Below are positions 53,625 through 61,333 of a stretch of DNA of 64,000 nucleotides, in pieces. The first letter of the stretch is position 1, and each line of letters opens with the position of its first letter. The notes beneath the pieces are model-generated. The model did not search any database. It had not been told where the DNA came from and saw nothing but the letters and a program-made list of their open reading frames with translations. The translations under genes were made by a program, and so were the position numbers. This stretch comes from Mucisphaera sp965279675 (GTDB lineage Bacteria; Planctomycetota; Phycisphaerae; Phycisphaerales; Phycisphaeraceae), in contig NZ_CBDIIJ010000002.1 in assembly GCF_965279675.1 (NCBI RefSeq), positions 1,488,001 to 1,552,000 of the forward strand, read 5' to 3'.

Positions 53625-53909
53625 ATGGTTAATTATAAGTTGCGATACCTTTCGATCGTAGATACAGGGCTATTTATGGCCTTTTTGTATCTGGCTAGTG
53701 GGTTGTACGGGCTTGTGTACTCATTGATTTATTTAGGTTCATTTTTTGAAGTTGAGTACGCGTACCTGCTTCTGGTCACTCCATTTAAAGGCTTTGTTGT
53801 TGGGGCGCTTTCTGCGGTATTCTTTAACGTGTGCGGGTTTGTCACAGGCGGACTGCGCTGTGGCATAGATGCGTATCAACCCTCTGAGCCTGAGCCAGAC
53901 AAGGGTTGA
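53625..53909 (+). CDS. Small membrane protein, diverged paralogue of the preceding gene
   Basis: 94 residues from the ATG at 53625, 4 nt after the preceding stop. Two membrane segments (TGLFMAFLYLASGLYGLVYS and FKGFVVGALSAVFFNVCGFV), with FNVCGFVTGGLRCGI matching FVYNVVARFTGGLSMVI of the neighbour in position. Clearly more AT-rich than its paralogue. Function unknown. Confidence 0.68.
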   Translation: MVNYKLRYLSIVDTGLFMAFLYLASGLYGLVYSLIYLGSFFEVEYAYLLLVTPFKGFVVGALSAVFFNVCGFVTGGLRCGIDAYQPSEPEPDKG

Positions 53910-53928
53910 GCGATCTGCTTCCTTGTGG

Positions 53929-55458
53929 CTAAGCGGGTGTACTTTGAGAGGGTTCGGCTTTGCCCTGACTGAGGTCTTCGGCGGCGCGTTTCATGCCATG
54001 GAGCATGCCGGAGAAGACGATGTGGTGGAGGGGGAGGACGGCGTACCAGTAGGCGAGGCCTGTGAGGCCGCGGGGTCGGAAGCGGGCGGTCATCGTGAGT
54101 TGGGTGGGGGCGTTGTCGGTGGCGGGTGGTTGGATGCGGAATTCGAGGCCGGCTTCGCCCGGGAGTTTCATTTCGGCGAGGAGGGAGAGGCGTCGGTCGC
54201 GTTGGACGTCGATGACGCGCCAGAAGTCGAGGGTTTCACCGTACTCGACGGTTTCGGGGTGTCGTCGTCCGCGTCGGAGTCCGGGGCCTCCGACGAGTTG
54301 ATCCATCCAGCCGCGGATCTTCCAGAGGATGTCGGCGGCGTAGTAGCCGTGTCCGCCGCCGACGCGGCAGACGGCGGTGAAGACGTGCTCGGGTGAGGCG
54401 TAGATATCGATGATGCGTCGGTCGACGAGGGTGGAGCCTCCGGCCCAGTCGGGGTCGCCGGCGATGACACCTGCTGCGGACCATCGGGTTTCGATCTGGG
54501 CGAGCCTGGTTTTCTGGACGGCACGGTGGATGGCCTGCTGGGCGGTGAGCGCATCGTGGGGCATGAGTTGCTGGGTCAGGTCGTTGGTCACGACGACGCG
54601 GTTGCGGAGGCCTTCGGCGAGGGGGCGTGCGAGTCGGGATGAGACGGGGGTGACGAGCCCGATCCAGAGCGAACTGAGTTTGGGCGTGAGGACGGGTACG
54701 GGGATGATGATGCGTTTTCGGAGGCCGATCTCCTTGGCCATGATCTGCATGAGGTCGATGTAGCGATGCTTGTCGGGCCCGCCTATTTCGAGGGTCTGGC
54801 CGATGGTCTCGGGGGTTTGGAGGCTGCGGACGAGCCAGTGGAGGACGTCGGCGACGCCCACGGGCTGGCACTCGGTGCGGACCCACTTGGGGGTGATCAT
54901 GAGGGGGAGGCGGTCGACAAGGTAGCGGAGGATCTCGAATGAGGCGGAGCCAGAGCCGATGATCATAGCGGCGCGGAAGCAGGTCACGGGGACGTCGCCT
55001 GAGGTGAGGATGTCTTCGACTTCCCGGCGTGAGCGGAGGTGCTGGCTCAGGCCGGGGCCGAGTTCGCCGAGCCCGCCGAGGTAGATGATGCGTTTGAGTT
55101 GAGCGGTCTGGGCGGCCTGGCGGAAGCGTTCGGCGAGTTGGCGATCGCGTTCGGCGTAGGTTCCGCCTGAGGCGACCATGGAGTGGATGAGGTAGTAGGC
55201 GGCGTCGTGGTCGGCCATCTGTTTGGCGAGCCAGTCGGCGTGGGTAACGTCGCCTTGGACGATGGTGACGTTGGCGTGGTGGGACCAGGGGCGGTCGGCG
55301 AGTTTGCGGGGGTCGCGGACGAGGCAGGTGACGGAGTGGCCGGCGTCGAGCAGGCGTGGGGCGAGACGACCGCCGATGTAGCCGGTGGCGCCGGTGAGGA
55401 AGACGCGTTGGAGTTGCGGGGTGTTCAGCGCGGGCTCCGGCGTGTCTGGTTTAGAGAT
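53929..55458 (-). CDS. SDR/NmrA-like protein with C-terminal DUF2867, non-ATG start
   Basis: About 509 residues. The N-terminal Rossmann motif (VFLTGATGYIGGRLAPRLLD) lies well upstream of the first ATG (55218). Between it and the in-frame TAA near 55499 there is no ATG, GTG or TTG. The best start is ATC at 55458 with AAGGA 6 nt upstream; CTG at 55428 is an alternative. Middle: YYLIHSMVASGGTYAERDRQ and IYLGGLGELGPGLSQHL. C-terminal DUF2867: STLVDRRIIDIYASPEHVFT, HIVFSGMLHGMKRAAED. Reductase or lipid-related role unknown. Overlaps the frameshifted upstream gene by 8 nt. Confidence 0.83.
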   Translation of the reverse strand: MSKPDTPEPALNTPQLQRVFLTGATGYIGGRLAPRLLDAGHSVTCLVRDPRKLADRPWSHHANVTIVQGDVTHADWLAKQMADHDAAYYLIHSMVASGGTYAERDRQLAERFRQAAQTAQLKRIIYLGGLGELGPGLSQHLRSRREVEDILTSGDVPVTCFRAAMIIGSGSASFEILRYLVDRLPLMITPKWVRTECQPVGVADVLHWLVRSLQTPETIGQTLEIGGPDKHRYIDLMQIMAKEIGLRKRIIIPVPVLTPKLSSLWIGLVTPVSSRLARPLAEGLRNRVVVTNDLTQQLMPHDALTAQQAIHRAVQKTRLAQIETRWSAAGVIAGDPDWAGGSTLVDRRIIDIYASPEHVFTAVCRVGGGHGYYAADILWKIRGWMDQLVGGPGLRRGRRHPETVEYGETLDFWRVIDVQRDRRLSLLAEMKLPGEAGLEFRIQPPATDNAPTQLTMTARFRPRGLTGLAYWYAVLPLHHIVFSGMLHGMKRAAEDLSQGKAEPSQSTPA

Positions 55459-55878
55459 GGATCGTCCTTGCGGGCAGCCAACCGGGTTTGACCGTTACGG
55501 TCAAGCCCAGTTTAGGTTTGCTGGTGTCGAGCCACAGAGAGGCTGCACGCTGGGTGCGCCGTAGTGAGCCGAGCGAGCCCAGTGTGTGGCGTGTCTTGAG
55601 GGTGATGTGCTGGCCGGCGGCGGTGATGGTGACGGGGCGTCCGTCGAGGGTGCCCGAGAGGCTGCCGGCCAGGATCAGTTTGGGGAGACACCGTCCCTCG
55701 TGCGGATCTTGACGGTACCGGAGAGGACCCAGTTGGCGTGGACGGCGTCGTCGCCTGTGCCGGAGGGAACCTTGATGCTCATGTTGTCGAATTCGTAGGT
55801 GATTTCGGCCTGGCGTCCGGTGAGTCGGTCGTAGAGGCCGATGGCGAGGTCGGGCCAGTTGGTGGTGTGCTCTGACAT
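55451..55878 (-). CDS. Hypothetical protein requiring a -1 frameshift
   Basis: The zero frame runs from the ATG at 55878 (AAGGAG 5 nt upstream) for 67 residues (NWPDLAIGLYDRLTGRQAEI, WVLSGTVKIRTRDGVSPN) to TGA at 55675. The -1 frame then stays open for 75 more codons with good coding character (LILAGSLSGTLDGRPVTI, LWLDTSKPKLGLTVTVKPGW) to TAA at 55451. The product would be 142 residues, with two similar beta segments joined at the shift. A slippery heptamer sits at the junction. Family not recognised. Either programmed frameshifting, a recent frameshift mutation or a sequence error. Confidence 0.6.
55678..55699 (-). promoter_or_regulatory. Candidate -1 programmed frameshift signal
   Basis: On the minus strand: internal Shine-Dalgarno-like GAGGGA (55699-55694), a 9-nt spacer, then the heptamer C CCA AAC (55684-55678), immediately followed by the zero-frame stop TGA. 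The heptamer obeys the X XXY YYZ rule, and an upstream SD about 10 nt away is the stimulatory arrangement known from E. coli dnaX. No strong downstream hairpin is adjacent. Confidence 0.55.
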
Positions 55879-55999
55879 GGGGTCTCCTTGTATGGAGGAA
55901 TGATTAGGCGCTGGTCTAGCGGTATTCCTGTGGCGGCATGACCTGAAGTGGGTGGGGCGACCTACGATCGGCTGTTCTGGGGTGTAAGGAGGCTGTCTT

Positions 56000-57571
56000 T
56001 TGCTGTCGGTGGTCTGGTTCAAGCGGGATCTGCGGGTGGTGGATCACGAGCCGTTGGTGCGTGCGGCGGAGGCCGGGCCGGTCATCGGGTTGTACGTGTA
56101 CGAGCCGGAGGTGATCGACGCTGCGGAGCACGATGGGTGTCATCTGCGTTTTGTGAATCAGAGTCTGGCTGAGCTTCGAGAGGCGCTGCGGGGTTTGGGC
56201 GGTGAGTTGATCCTGGCAAGGGGAGAGGTGACGGGGGTGCTGGATCGGCTGCGGGAAGCGGTGGCGTTTGATGGTTTGTGGAGTCACGAGGAAACGGGGC
56301 TTGGGGCGACGTATGAGCGGGACAAGCGGGTCAAGGCTTGGGCGAAGCGTCGGGGTGTGCGCTGGGTCGAACTCCCGCAGCACGGGGTGGTTAGGGTGCT
56401 AAAGACCCGGGATGGCTGGGCGAAGAAGTGGCTGAAGCGGATGGCGGTGGCGCCTTTCGCCAAGCCGACGCGGATCGAGCCGTGGCCGGCAGAGGCGATG
56501 GGCGGGATCGCGGTGGGCGAGATTCTGGATGAGGCGTCGCTTGGCGTCGAAGCGTCAACGAAGACGGAGGCGCAGCCGGGTGGTCGTGAGGTGGGGCTGG
56601 ATTTGCTCGGCAGTTTTCTGACCGAGCGTGGGCGGGATTATCAGCGGGCGATGTCTTCGCCGGTTGAGGGGGAGTGGGCTTGCAGCCAGATGAGTCCTCA
56701 TCTGGCGTACGGGACGGTGTCGCTCCGGGAAGCGCATCACGCGGCGCAGGGGCGGCTGCTGGAGTTGAAGGGCAAGCGTGGTGAGGCGACCGAGTGGCGG
56801 CGGTCGGTCAACAGTTTTGCGAAGCGGCTGAGGTGGCAGAGTCATTTCATCCAGAAGCTGGAGGATGAGCCGGCGATCGAGTTTCGGAACATGCACCGGG
56901 CGTATGACGGGTTGCGGGAGGAAGACCTTCGACAGTGGACCGACCGGGATCATCAGCGTTTCGAGGCGTGGTGTGCGGGGCGGACCGGGTATCCGATGGT
57001 GGATGCGTGCATGCGTTGTCTGCATCGGACGGGGTGGATCAACTTCCGGGTGCGGGCGATGCTGATGAGCTTTGCGAGTTATCACCTGTGGCTGCACTGG
57101 CGGCATACAGCGCCGTTTCTGGCTAGGCAGTTCCTCGATTTTGAGCCCGGGATTCATTACAGCCAGTGCCAGATGCAGTCGGGGACGACGGGGATCAACA
57201 CGGTGCGGATCTATTCGCCGATCAAGCAGGCGCTGGATCAGGATCCGGAGGGTGTTTTTATTCGGCGGTGGGTGCCGGAGCTGGAGCGGATGCCGGTGGA
57301 GTATCTGTCTCAGCCGGAGCGGTGTCCGGAGATGACGCAGGCGATGGCGGGTTGTGTGGTGGGTGAGGACTATCCGGGGCCTGTTGTCGATCACAAGGAG
57401 GCTTATCGGGAGGCGCAGCGGCGGATGTTTGCGGTGCGGGGTTCGGCGGCGGCGCGTCGGGAGTCGAAGCGGGTCTACCTGAAGCACGGGTCGCGGAAGC
57501 GGCCTGGCGATCGGCGGATGCCGAGTGGTGATGATCGGGGGGGTGCGACTGAACAGGTGGATGTGGCGTGA
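56000..57571 (+). CDS. Photolyase/cryptochrome family protein
   Basis: 523 residues, TTG start at 56000 with AAGGAGG 6-7 nt upstream. The N-terminal antenna-type alpha/beta domain begins SVVWFKRDLRVVDHEPLVRA. The FAD-binding domain contains WACSQMSPHLAYGTVSLREA, RLRWQSHFIQKLEDEPAIEF, GRTGYPMVDACMRCLHRTGW, INFRVRAMLMSFASYHLWLH and SGTTGINTVRIYSPIKQ. Repairs UV photoproducts or senses blue light; the substitution of QMQSGTTG for the classical NxGWQW-like site suggests a cryptochrome-like branch. Overlaps the next gene (GTGA). Confidence 0.92.
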   Translation: MLSVVWFKRDLRVVDHEPLVRAAEAGPVIGLYVYEPEVIDAAEHDGCHLRFVNQSLAELREALRGLGGELILARGEVTGVLDRLREAVAFDGLWSHEETGLGATYERDKRVKAWAKRRGVRWVELPQHGVVRVLKTRDGWAKKWLKRMAVAPFAKPTRIEPWPAEAMGGIAVGEILDEASLGVEASTKTEAQPGGREVGLDLLGSFLTERGRDYQRAMSSPVEGEWACSQMSPHLAYGTVSLREAHHAAQGRLLELKGKRGEATEWRRSVNSFAKRLRWQSHFIQKLEDEPAIEFRNMHRAYDGLREEDLRQWTDRDHQRFEAWCAGRTGYPMVDACMRCLHRTGWINFRVRAMLMSFASYHLWLHWRHTAPFLARQFLDFEPGIHYSQCQMQSGTTGINTVRIYSPIKQALDQDPEGVFIRRWVPELERMPVEYLSQPERCPEMTQAMAGCVVGEDYPGPVVDHKEAYREAQRRMFAVRGSAAARRESKRVYLKHGSRKRPGDRRMPSGDDRGGATEQVDVA

Positions 57572-57921
57572 AGCACGTGCTGTTTGGTGGTGATGGCGGC
57601 GATCCGGATTCGACAGGGGATCGGTATGCGCTGCAGGCGCGTTACCTGGCGCTCACCCGCGTGGAGTTGCCGTCATTGGCCGCGTTGGAGAACTGGGCGG
57701 TGCGGGAGGATCACTGCTTCATGCGGATTATTCTGGATCATCTGTTTCAAGGGTGCTGGTATGAGCATTTGGATCGGCGGCTGCGGGCGTATAAGCAACT
57801 GGATGATGCGCAGCTGAGGCGGGCGGTCGCGATGGGTGAGCGGATGCTGGAAGAGGGTGAGGGGCTGGTTCTGCGGATGAATACGAAGAGTCTGGCGTGG
57901 CGGGGGAAGGCTTGGGATTAG
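57568..57921 (+). CDS. Small protein coupled to photolyase
   Basis: 117 residues, GTG start overlapping the photolyase stop. Starts with HVLFGGDGGDPDSTGDRYAL and has a helical middle (NWAVREDHCFMRIILDHLFQ, CWYEHLDRRLRAYKQLDD, LRRAVAMGERMLEEGEG). No family recognised. Translational coupling suggests a photolyase accessory role. The end converges with, and overlaps by 4 nt, the photolyase antenna-domain gene on the other strand. Confidence 0.68.
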   Translation: MKHVLFGGDGGDPDSTGDRYALQARYLALTRVELPSLAALENWAVREDHCFMRIILDHLFQGCWYEHLDRRLRAYKQLDDAQLRRAVAMGERMLEEGEGLVLRMNTKSLAWRGKAWD

Positions 57922-58343
57922 CGGATGAGTTGGCGTTCGGCCTTGCGCCAGTAGCGGGAGAAGCGTTTGAGATCGGGTTCGGCGGGCAGATCGACGAAAG
58001 TGGGTTCGGGGATGATCTGGACCTGGTGGGTGGTTGAGAGTTGCTCGATCTGCTGGCGGAGGCGTGGGAGGGGGCTGGAACGGGTCACGATGGTTGCGGT
58101 GTGGTGTTCCTCGGCGAAGGCGCGGACCTGTTCGAGGAGGTTGCCTTTGCGGATGGTGAGGTTGGGGAGTTCGAGCAGGCATTCGTACATGAAGACGATG
58201 CGCTTGAGGGAGAGTTGCTCGGTCTGCAGCCAGTCTTCATCGAAGACGAAGATGGCGGGCTGGTTGGGCGCGAGGGCTTCGGGGGTGAGCATCTCGTCGT
58301 GGACCCAGGTGATGGCGTTGGGGGCGGTGGGGGGGTGGTTCAT
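57918..58343 (-). CDS. Stand-alone photolyase-type alpha/beta (antenna) domain
   Basis: 141 residues from the ATG at 58343. Rossmann-like pattern as in the N-terminal domain of photolyases: ITWVHDEMLTPEALAPNQPA, AIFVFDEDWLQTEQLSLKRI, VFMYECLLELPNLTIRKGNL, TIVTRSSPLPRLRQQIEQL, QVQIIPEPTFVDLP. It ends KRFSRYWRKAERQLIR with no FAD domain. The start overlaps the stop of the FAD-domain gene by ATGA. Together they look like a split photolyase with the domain genes in reverse order. Confidence 0.75.
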   Translation of the reverse strand: MNHPPTAPNAITWVHDEMLTPEALAPNQPAIFVFDEDWLQTEQLSLKRIVFMYECLLELPNLTIRKGNLLEQVRAFAEEHHTATIVTRSSPLPRLRQQIEQLSTTHQVQIIPEPTFVDLPAEPDLKRFSRYWRKAERQLIR

Positions 58344-59137
58344 GGGAAGAGTCTGTCGTTGAGCTGGTCGTAGGTGAGGTCGAAGGGGTTGTCGCCTTGG
58401 GGTGTTCGGCCGTTGAGGTGGGGGCCGAACCATTTCTGGACGTTCTCGAGGTTGAAGATGTAGGGCTTGTGACTGAAGGTCCCGGCGACCCATTGCCAGG
58501 AGAGGTTGTTGGAGGCGAGGTCGGCGTCGAGGAGGTGGGTGAGGAACCAGGCGGCCCCGGTCTGCCAGCTGACGCGTCGCCAGTGGACGAGGTAGGCGGC
58601 GAGCTTCATGCGCGACTGGTTGTGGATATAGCCGGTTTCGTAGAGTTCGGTGATCCAGAGGTCGATGAAGTCGATGCCGGTTTGGGCGTTGGCGATGTCT
58701 TCGGGGAGGTCGTCGGTGTAGGCGGAGGCGTCGAGGCCGGTTTTGTGGTCTTCGAGGTCGGTCCAGATGTCGTTGCCGATGTTGCCTAGCACGCGCCGCC
58801 AGTAGTCTCGCCAGGCGAGTTCGTTGATGAGCTTGTAGGCACCCCTGGCCGAGCCTGCGGTTTCGATGGCTTTGTCTCTGACCTGCGCGAGGGAGAGGAC
58901 GCCGTGGCGGAGGTAGGGCGAGAGTCGGGTGACGGAGCCGTCGGGGAAGTTTCTGGTTTTGGCGTACTCGCGCGGGTTGATGGCTGCGAGGCGATCGTTG
59001 GCGGCGGCGAGACCACCCGATGTATCGGAGGCGCGGTTGTCGATCGTGGCGGCCTGGGGGAACTGCTCGTTGCAGTATTGGATGAGTTCGTCGCGCGTGT
59101 TGAACTCGGAGTGGAGGTTGTTGGCGGTTGTGGGCAT
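58340..59137 (-). CDS. Photolyase FAD-binding domain protein (split photolyase)
   Basis: 265 residues with only the helical FAD-binding half of a photolyase: REYAKTRNFPDGSVTRLSPY, LRHGVLSLAQV, YKLINELAWRDYWRRVLGNI, GIDFIDLWITELYETGYIHN, RMKLAAYLVHWRR, HLLDADLASNNLSWQWVAGT. The N-terminal antenna half is absent and supplied by the overlapping downstream gene. Start ATG at 59137. Whether it repairs DNA cannot be told from sequence. Confidence 0.85.
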   Translation of the reverse strand: MPTTANNLHSEFNTRDELIQYCNEQFPQAATIDNRASDTSGGLAAANDRLAAINPREYAKTRNFPDGSVTRLSPYLRHGVLSLAQVRDKAIETAGSARGAYKLINELAWRDYWRRVLGNIGNDIWTDLEDHKTGLDASAYTDDLPEDIANAQTGIDFIDLWITELYETGYIHNQSRMKLAAYLVHWRRVSWQTGAAWFLTHLLDADLASNNLSWQWVAGTFSHKPYIFNLENVQKWFGPHLNGRTPQGDNPFDLTYDQLNDRLFP

Positions 59138-59356
59138 GGGCGATGGTAGGTAGGCGGGGCGGCAGAATCGTTCCAGGCGGTGTGATCGTTACAGGTGTTG
59201 CAGAGCGCCTGTGGGCTTGTGATCTGGGTGGGTCTTGCGGGTTTTGGTTTGACAAAGGATGCGTCCGGTTGGGCCTGGGGCTCAGGTGGTGTTGGGTCCG
59301 GGTCGATGTTGCGAGCGTGTGACTCGCTTTTGAGGTCTGTCGCAGGAGAGGTCGAG
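59138..59356. promoter_or_regulatory. Divergent spacer between split photolyase and receiver gene
   Basis: 219 bp without a convincing gene. On the + strand a TTGACA (59249-59254) could be a -35, but no good -10 follows at 16-18 nt. The ribosome site of the receiver gene (GGAGAG) is at its right edge. Confidence 0.35.
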
Positions 59357-59755
59357 ATGTCTGGACGTCGGGTGATCGTGGCGGATGACGAGCGGCATAT
59401 CACGCGGATTCTGGCCTTCCGGCTGAAGCAGAGCGGGCTGGAGGTAGAGACGGCGTGCCATGGACGGGAGGCTTTGGAGAAGGCGCTGGCGAACCCGCCT
59501 GATCTGGTGGTGTCTGATTACCAGATGCCGGAGATGAACGGGCTGGAACTGGCGATCGCGCTGGCTGAGGCCGAAGCGACCGCGGAGGTGCCGGTGATCG
59601 TGCTGACGGCGCGGAGCCATCGGCTGACCAAGAGTGAACTGGTTCAGACGAACGTGCAGGCACTGTTGGACAAGCCGTTGAGCGGGGCCGAACTGGATGA
59701 GACGGTTCGGGAGATTCTTGGACTGGATAAAGAGGTTGCTGCGGAAGCGGCCTGA
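59357..59755 (+). CDS. Single-domain response regulator
   Basis: 132 residues from the ATG at 59357 with GGAGAG 7-8 nt upstream. Receiver domain: RRVIVADDERHITRILAFRL with the acidic pair, phospho-Asp in LVVSDYQMPEMNGLEL, Thr in VIVLTARSH and Lys in LLDKPLSGAE. No output domain. It lies 21 nt before the HD-GYP gene, so it probably feeds that protein or a shared pathway. Confidence 0.92.
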   Translation: MSGRRVIVADDERHITRILAFRLKQSGLEVETACHGREALEKALANPPDLVVSDYQMPEMNGLELAIALAEAEATAEVPVIVLTARSHRLTKSELVQTNVQALLDKPLSGAELDETVREILGLDKEVAAEAA

Positions 59756-59776
59756 CGGTGAGACAGCGAGGCAGTT

Positions 59777-61318
59777 ATGCATGACTTGGTGTGGGAGACA
59801 CTTGGTGAGCGTTGCGCGGCGCTGAAGCTGCCTGTCTGGGCGGTTGAGGATGGGGCGCTTCGTCGGCTGTGGCCTGAGGATCAGGCGGGGCTGCCGGAGT
59901 TGATTGAGCAGAAGGCGGCTGAGGCCCTTGAGCGTTGGCAAGAGGATGGGTCGGCGACGACCTGGGAGCCGTTCCCGGGTTGTGTGCTCTTTGGGCTGGG
60001 GCCGGCGACGGGTGGTGGGGCGGTGGTGGCGGCGTTGGATCGTCGCTGTGCGCAGCTGGCGATGGAGGAGGGGACGGAGCGCCTGCTGTCGGAGACGCCT
60101 GTGGATGCGGAGCGTTTGTCGCGGCTGCTCGCCTGGGTGTTTGAGGATCAGGAAGCGGCGGCGGGGGACATGGAAGCGCTCGATGAGTTCAGCGGGAAGC
60201 TGCTGCAGTCGTATGAGGAGACGCGGCTGCTCTATCGGGTGTCGCGGATCCTGAATCATTCGAGTGATCCGGCTCAGGGCCTGGAGGCGTTGACGCGTCA
60301 GATCCAGGCGATTCAGCCGTTCAAGTGGGTGGCGCTGACGTTCCTGGATTCGTCGCCGGTTCCCGAGCTGTCGGGTAAGTGCGTGTTCTCCGGAGAGGTG
60401 GCGTGTTCGGACGAGGCTCTGGATGTGATGCTGAAGGAGGTCGCTGGGGGGATCCGTGGCGACGGCTGGAGCCGTGTGCTGGATCCGGATCAGCACGCGC
60501 TGGCGGCGATGGCGGGCTCGGTGGTTCTCGTGGAGCCGATCCATCACGACCACGTGGTGGTCGGCCTGATCGCGGCGGGCGGGCGTGTGGGGGATGAGGA
60601 AGATGTGAGCAGCGTCGAGATGCAGTTCTTCGATGCGACGGCGGAGTTTCTCGGGACGTATCACGAGAACCTGGCGCGTTTCGCTGAGCAGGAGCGGATG
60701 TTTCTGGGAACGCTTCGGGCGCTCACGGCGTCGATCGATGCGAAGGACCCGTATACGCGGGGTCACTCGCAGCGGGTGGCGCTGCTGGCGCAGCAGACGG
60801 CGCAGGCGGTGGGTCTGAGTGAGGAAGAGATCGAGCGCGTGCGGATCGCGGGGCTGGTGCACGACGTGGGCAAGATCGGCGTTCCCGAGCGAGTCCTACT
60901 GAAGGCCGGCAGGCTGACGGATGAGGAGTTCGGGGAGATCAAGAAACACCCGGAGATCGGGTATCGGATTCTCAAGGACGTACCGTCACTGGAGGATGTT
61001 CTGGGCGGGGTGGTGTCGCACCACGAGCGGTGGGACGGGCGCGGGTATCCGCAGGGTCTGAAGGGTGAGGACATCCCGTATCACGGTCGGATCATCGCGT
61101 TGGCGGATACGTTCGATGCGATGAGCTCGACGCGTTCTTACCGGGCGGCGATGCCCCGGGAGAAGGTGCTGGCGGAGATCGAGAAGTGTGCCGGGAGTCA
61201 GTTTGACCCGGAATTGGCGCAGGCGTTTCTCCAGATCGACCTGAGGGATTACGACCTGATGCTTGAGAGCCATCGGGGGTTGAGTGGGTTTGAGGTGCCG
61301 CCGGGGATCGCGGCCTGA
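59777..61318 (+). CDS. HD-GYP domain protein (putative c-di-GMP phosphodiesterase)
   Basis: 513 residues. Residues 1-110 are of unknown type, 120-310 contain a GAF-like sensory region (LYRVSRILNHSSDPAQGLEA, KWVALTFLDSSPVPEL), and about 320-500 form the HD-GYP domain: DPYTRGHSQRVALLAQQTA, GLVHDVGKIGVPERVL, SHHERWDGRGYPQGLKGEDI, ALADTFDAMSSTRSYRAAM. HD, HHE and GYP residues are intact, so metal-dependent cleavage of c-di-GMP is likely. Paired with the single receiver upstream. Confidence 0.93.
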   Translation: MHDLVWETLGERCAALKLPVWAVEDGALRRLWPEDQAGLPELIEQKAAEALERWQEDGSATTWEPFPGCVLFGLGPATGGGAVVAALDRRCAQLAMEEGTERLLSETPVDAERLSRLLAWVFEDQEAAAGDMEALDEFSGKLLQSYEETRLLYRVSRILNHSSDPAQGLEALTRQIQAIQPFKWVALTFLDSSPVPELSGKCVFSGEVACSDEALDVMLKEVAGGIRGDGWSRVLDPDQHALAAMAGSVVLVEPIHHDHVVVGLIAAGGRVGDEEDVSSVEMQFFDATAEFLGTYHENLARFAEQERMFLGTLRALTASIDAKDPYTRGHSQRVALLAQQTAQAVGLSEEEIERVRIAGLVHDVGKIGVPERVLLKAGRLTDEEFGEIKKHPEIGYRILKDVPSLEDVLGGVVSHHERWDGRGYPQGLKGEDIPYHGRIIALADTFDAMSSTRSYRAAMPREKVLAEIEKCAGSQFDPELAQAFLQIDLRDYDLMLESHRGLSGFEVPPGIAA

Positions 61319-61333
61319 GCCGCTGATTCGCTG

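Noticed and set aside
57918..59255. 445-codon minus frame as one protein
   Set aside because: Only the last 141 codons (from the ATG at 58343) look coding; the rest is an Arg/Pro-rich shadow of the FAD-domain gene in another frame.
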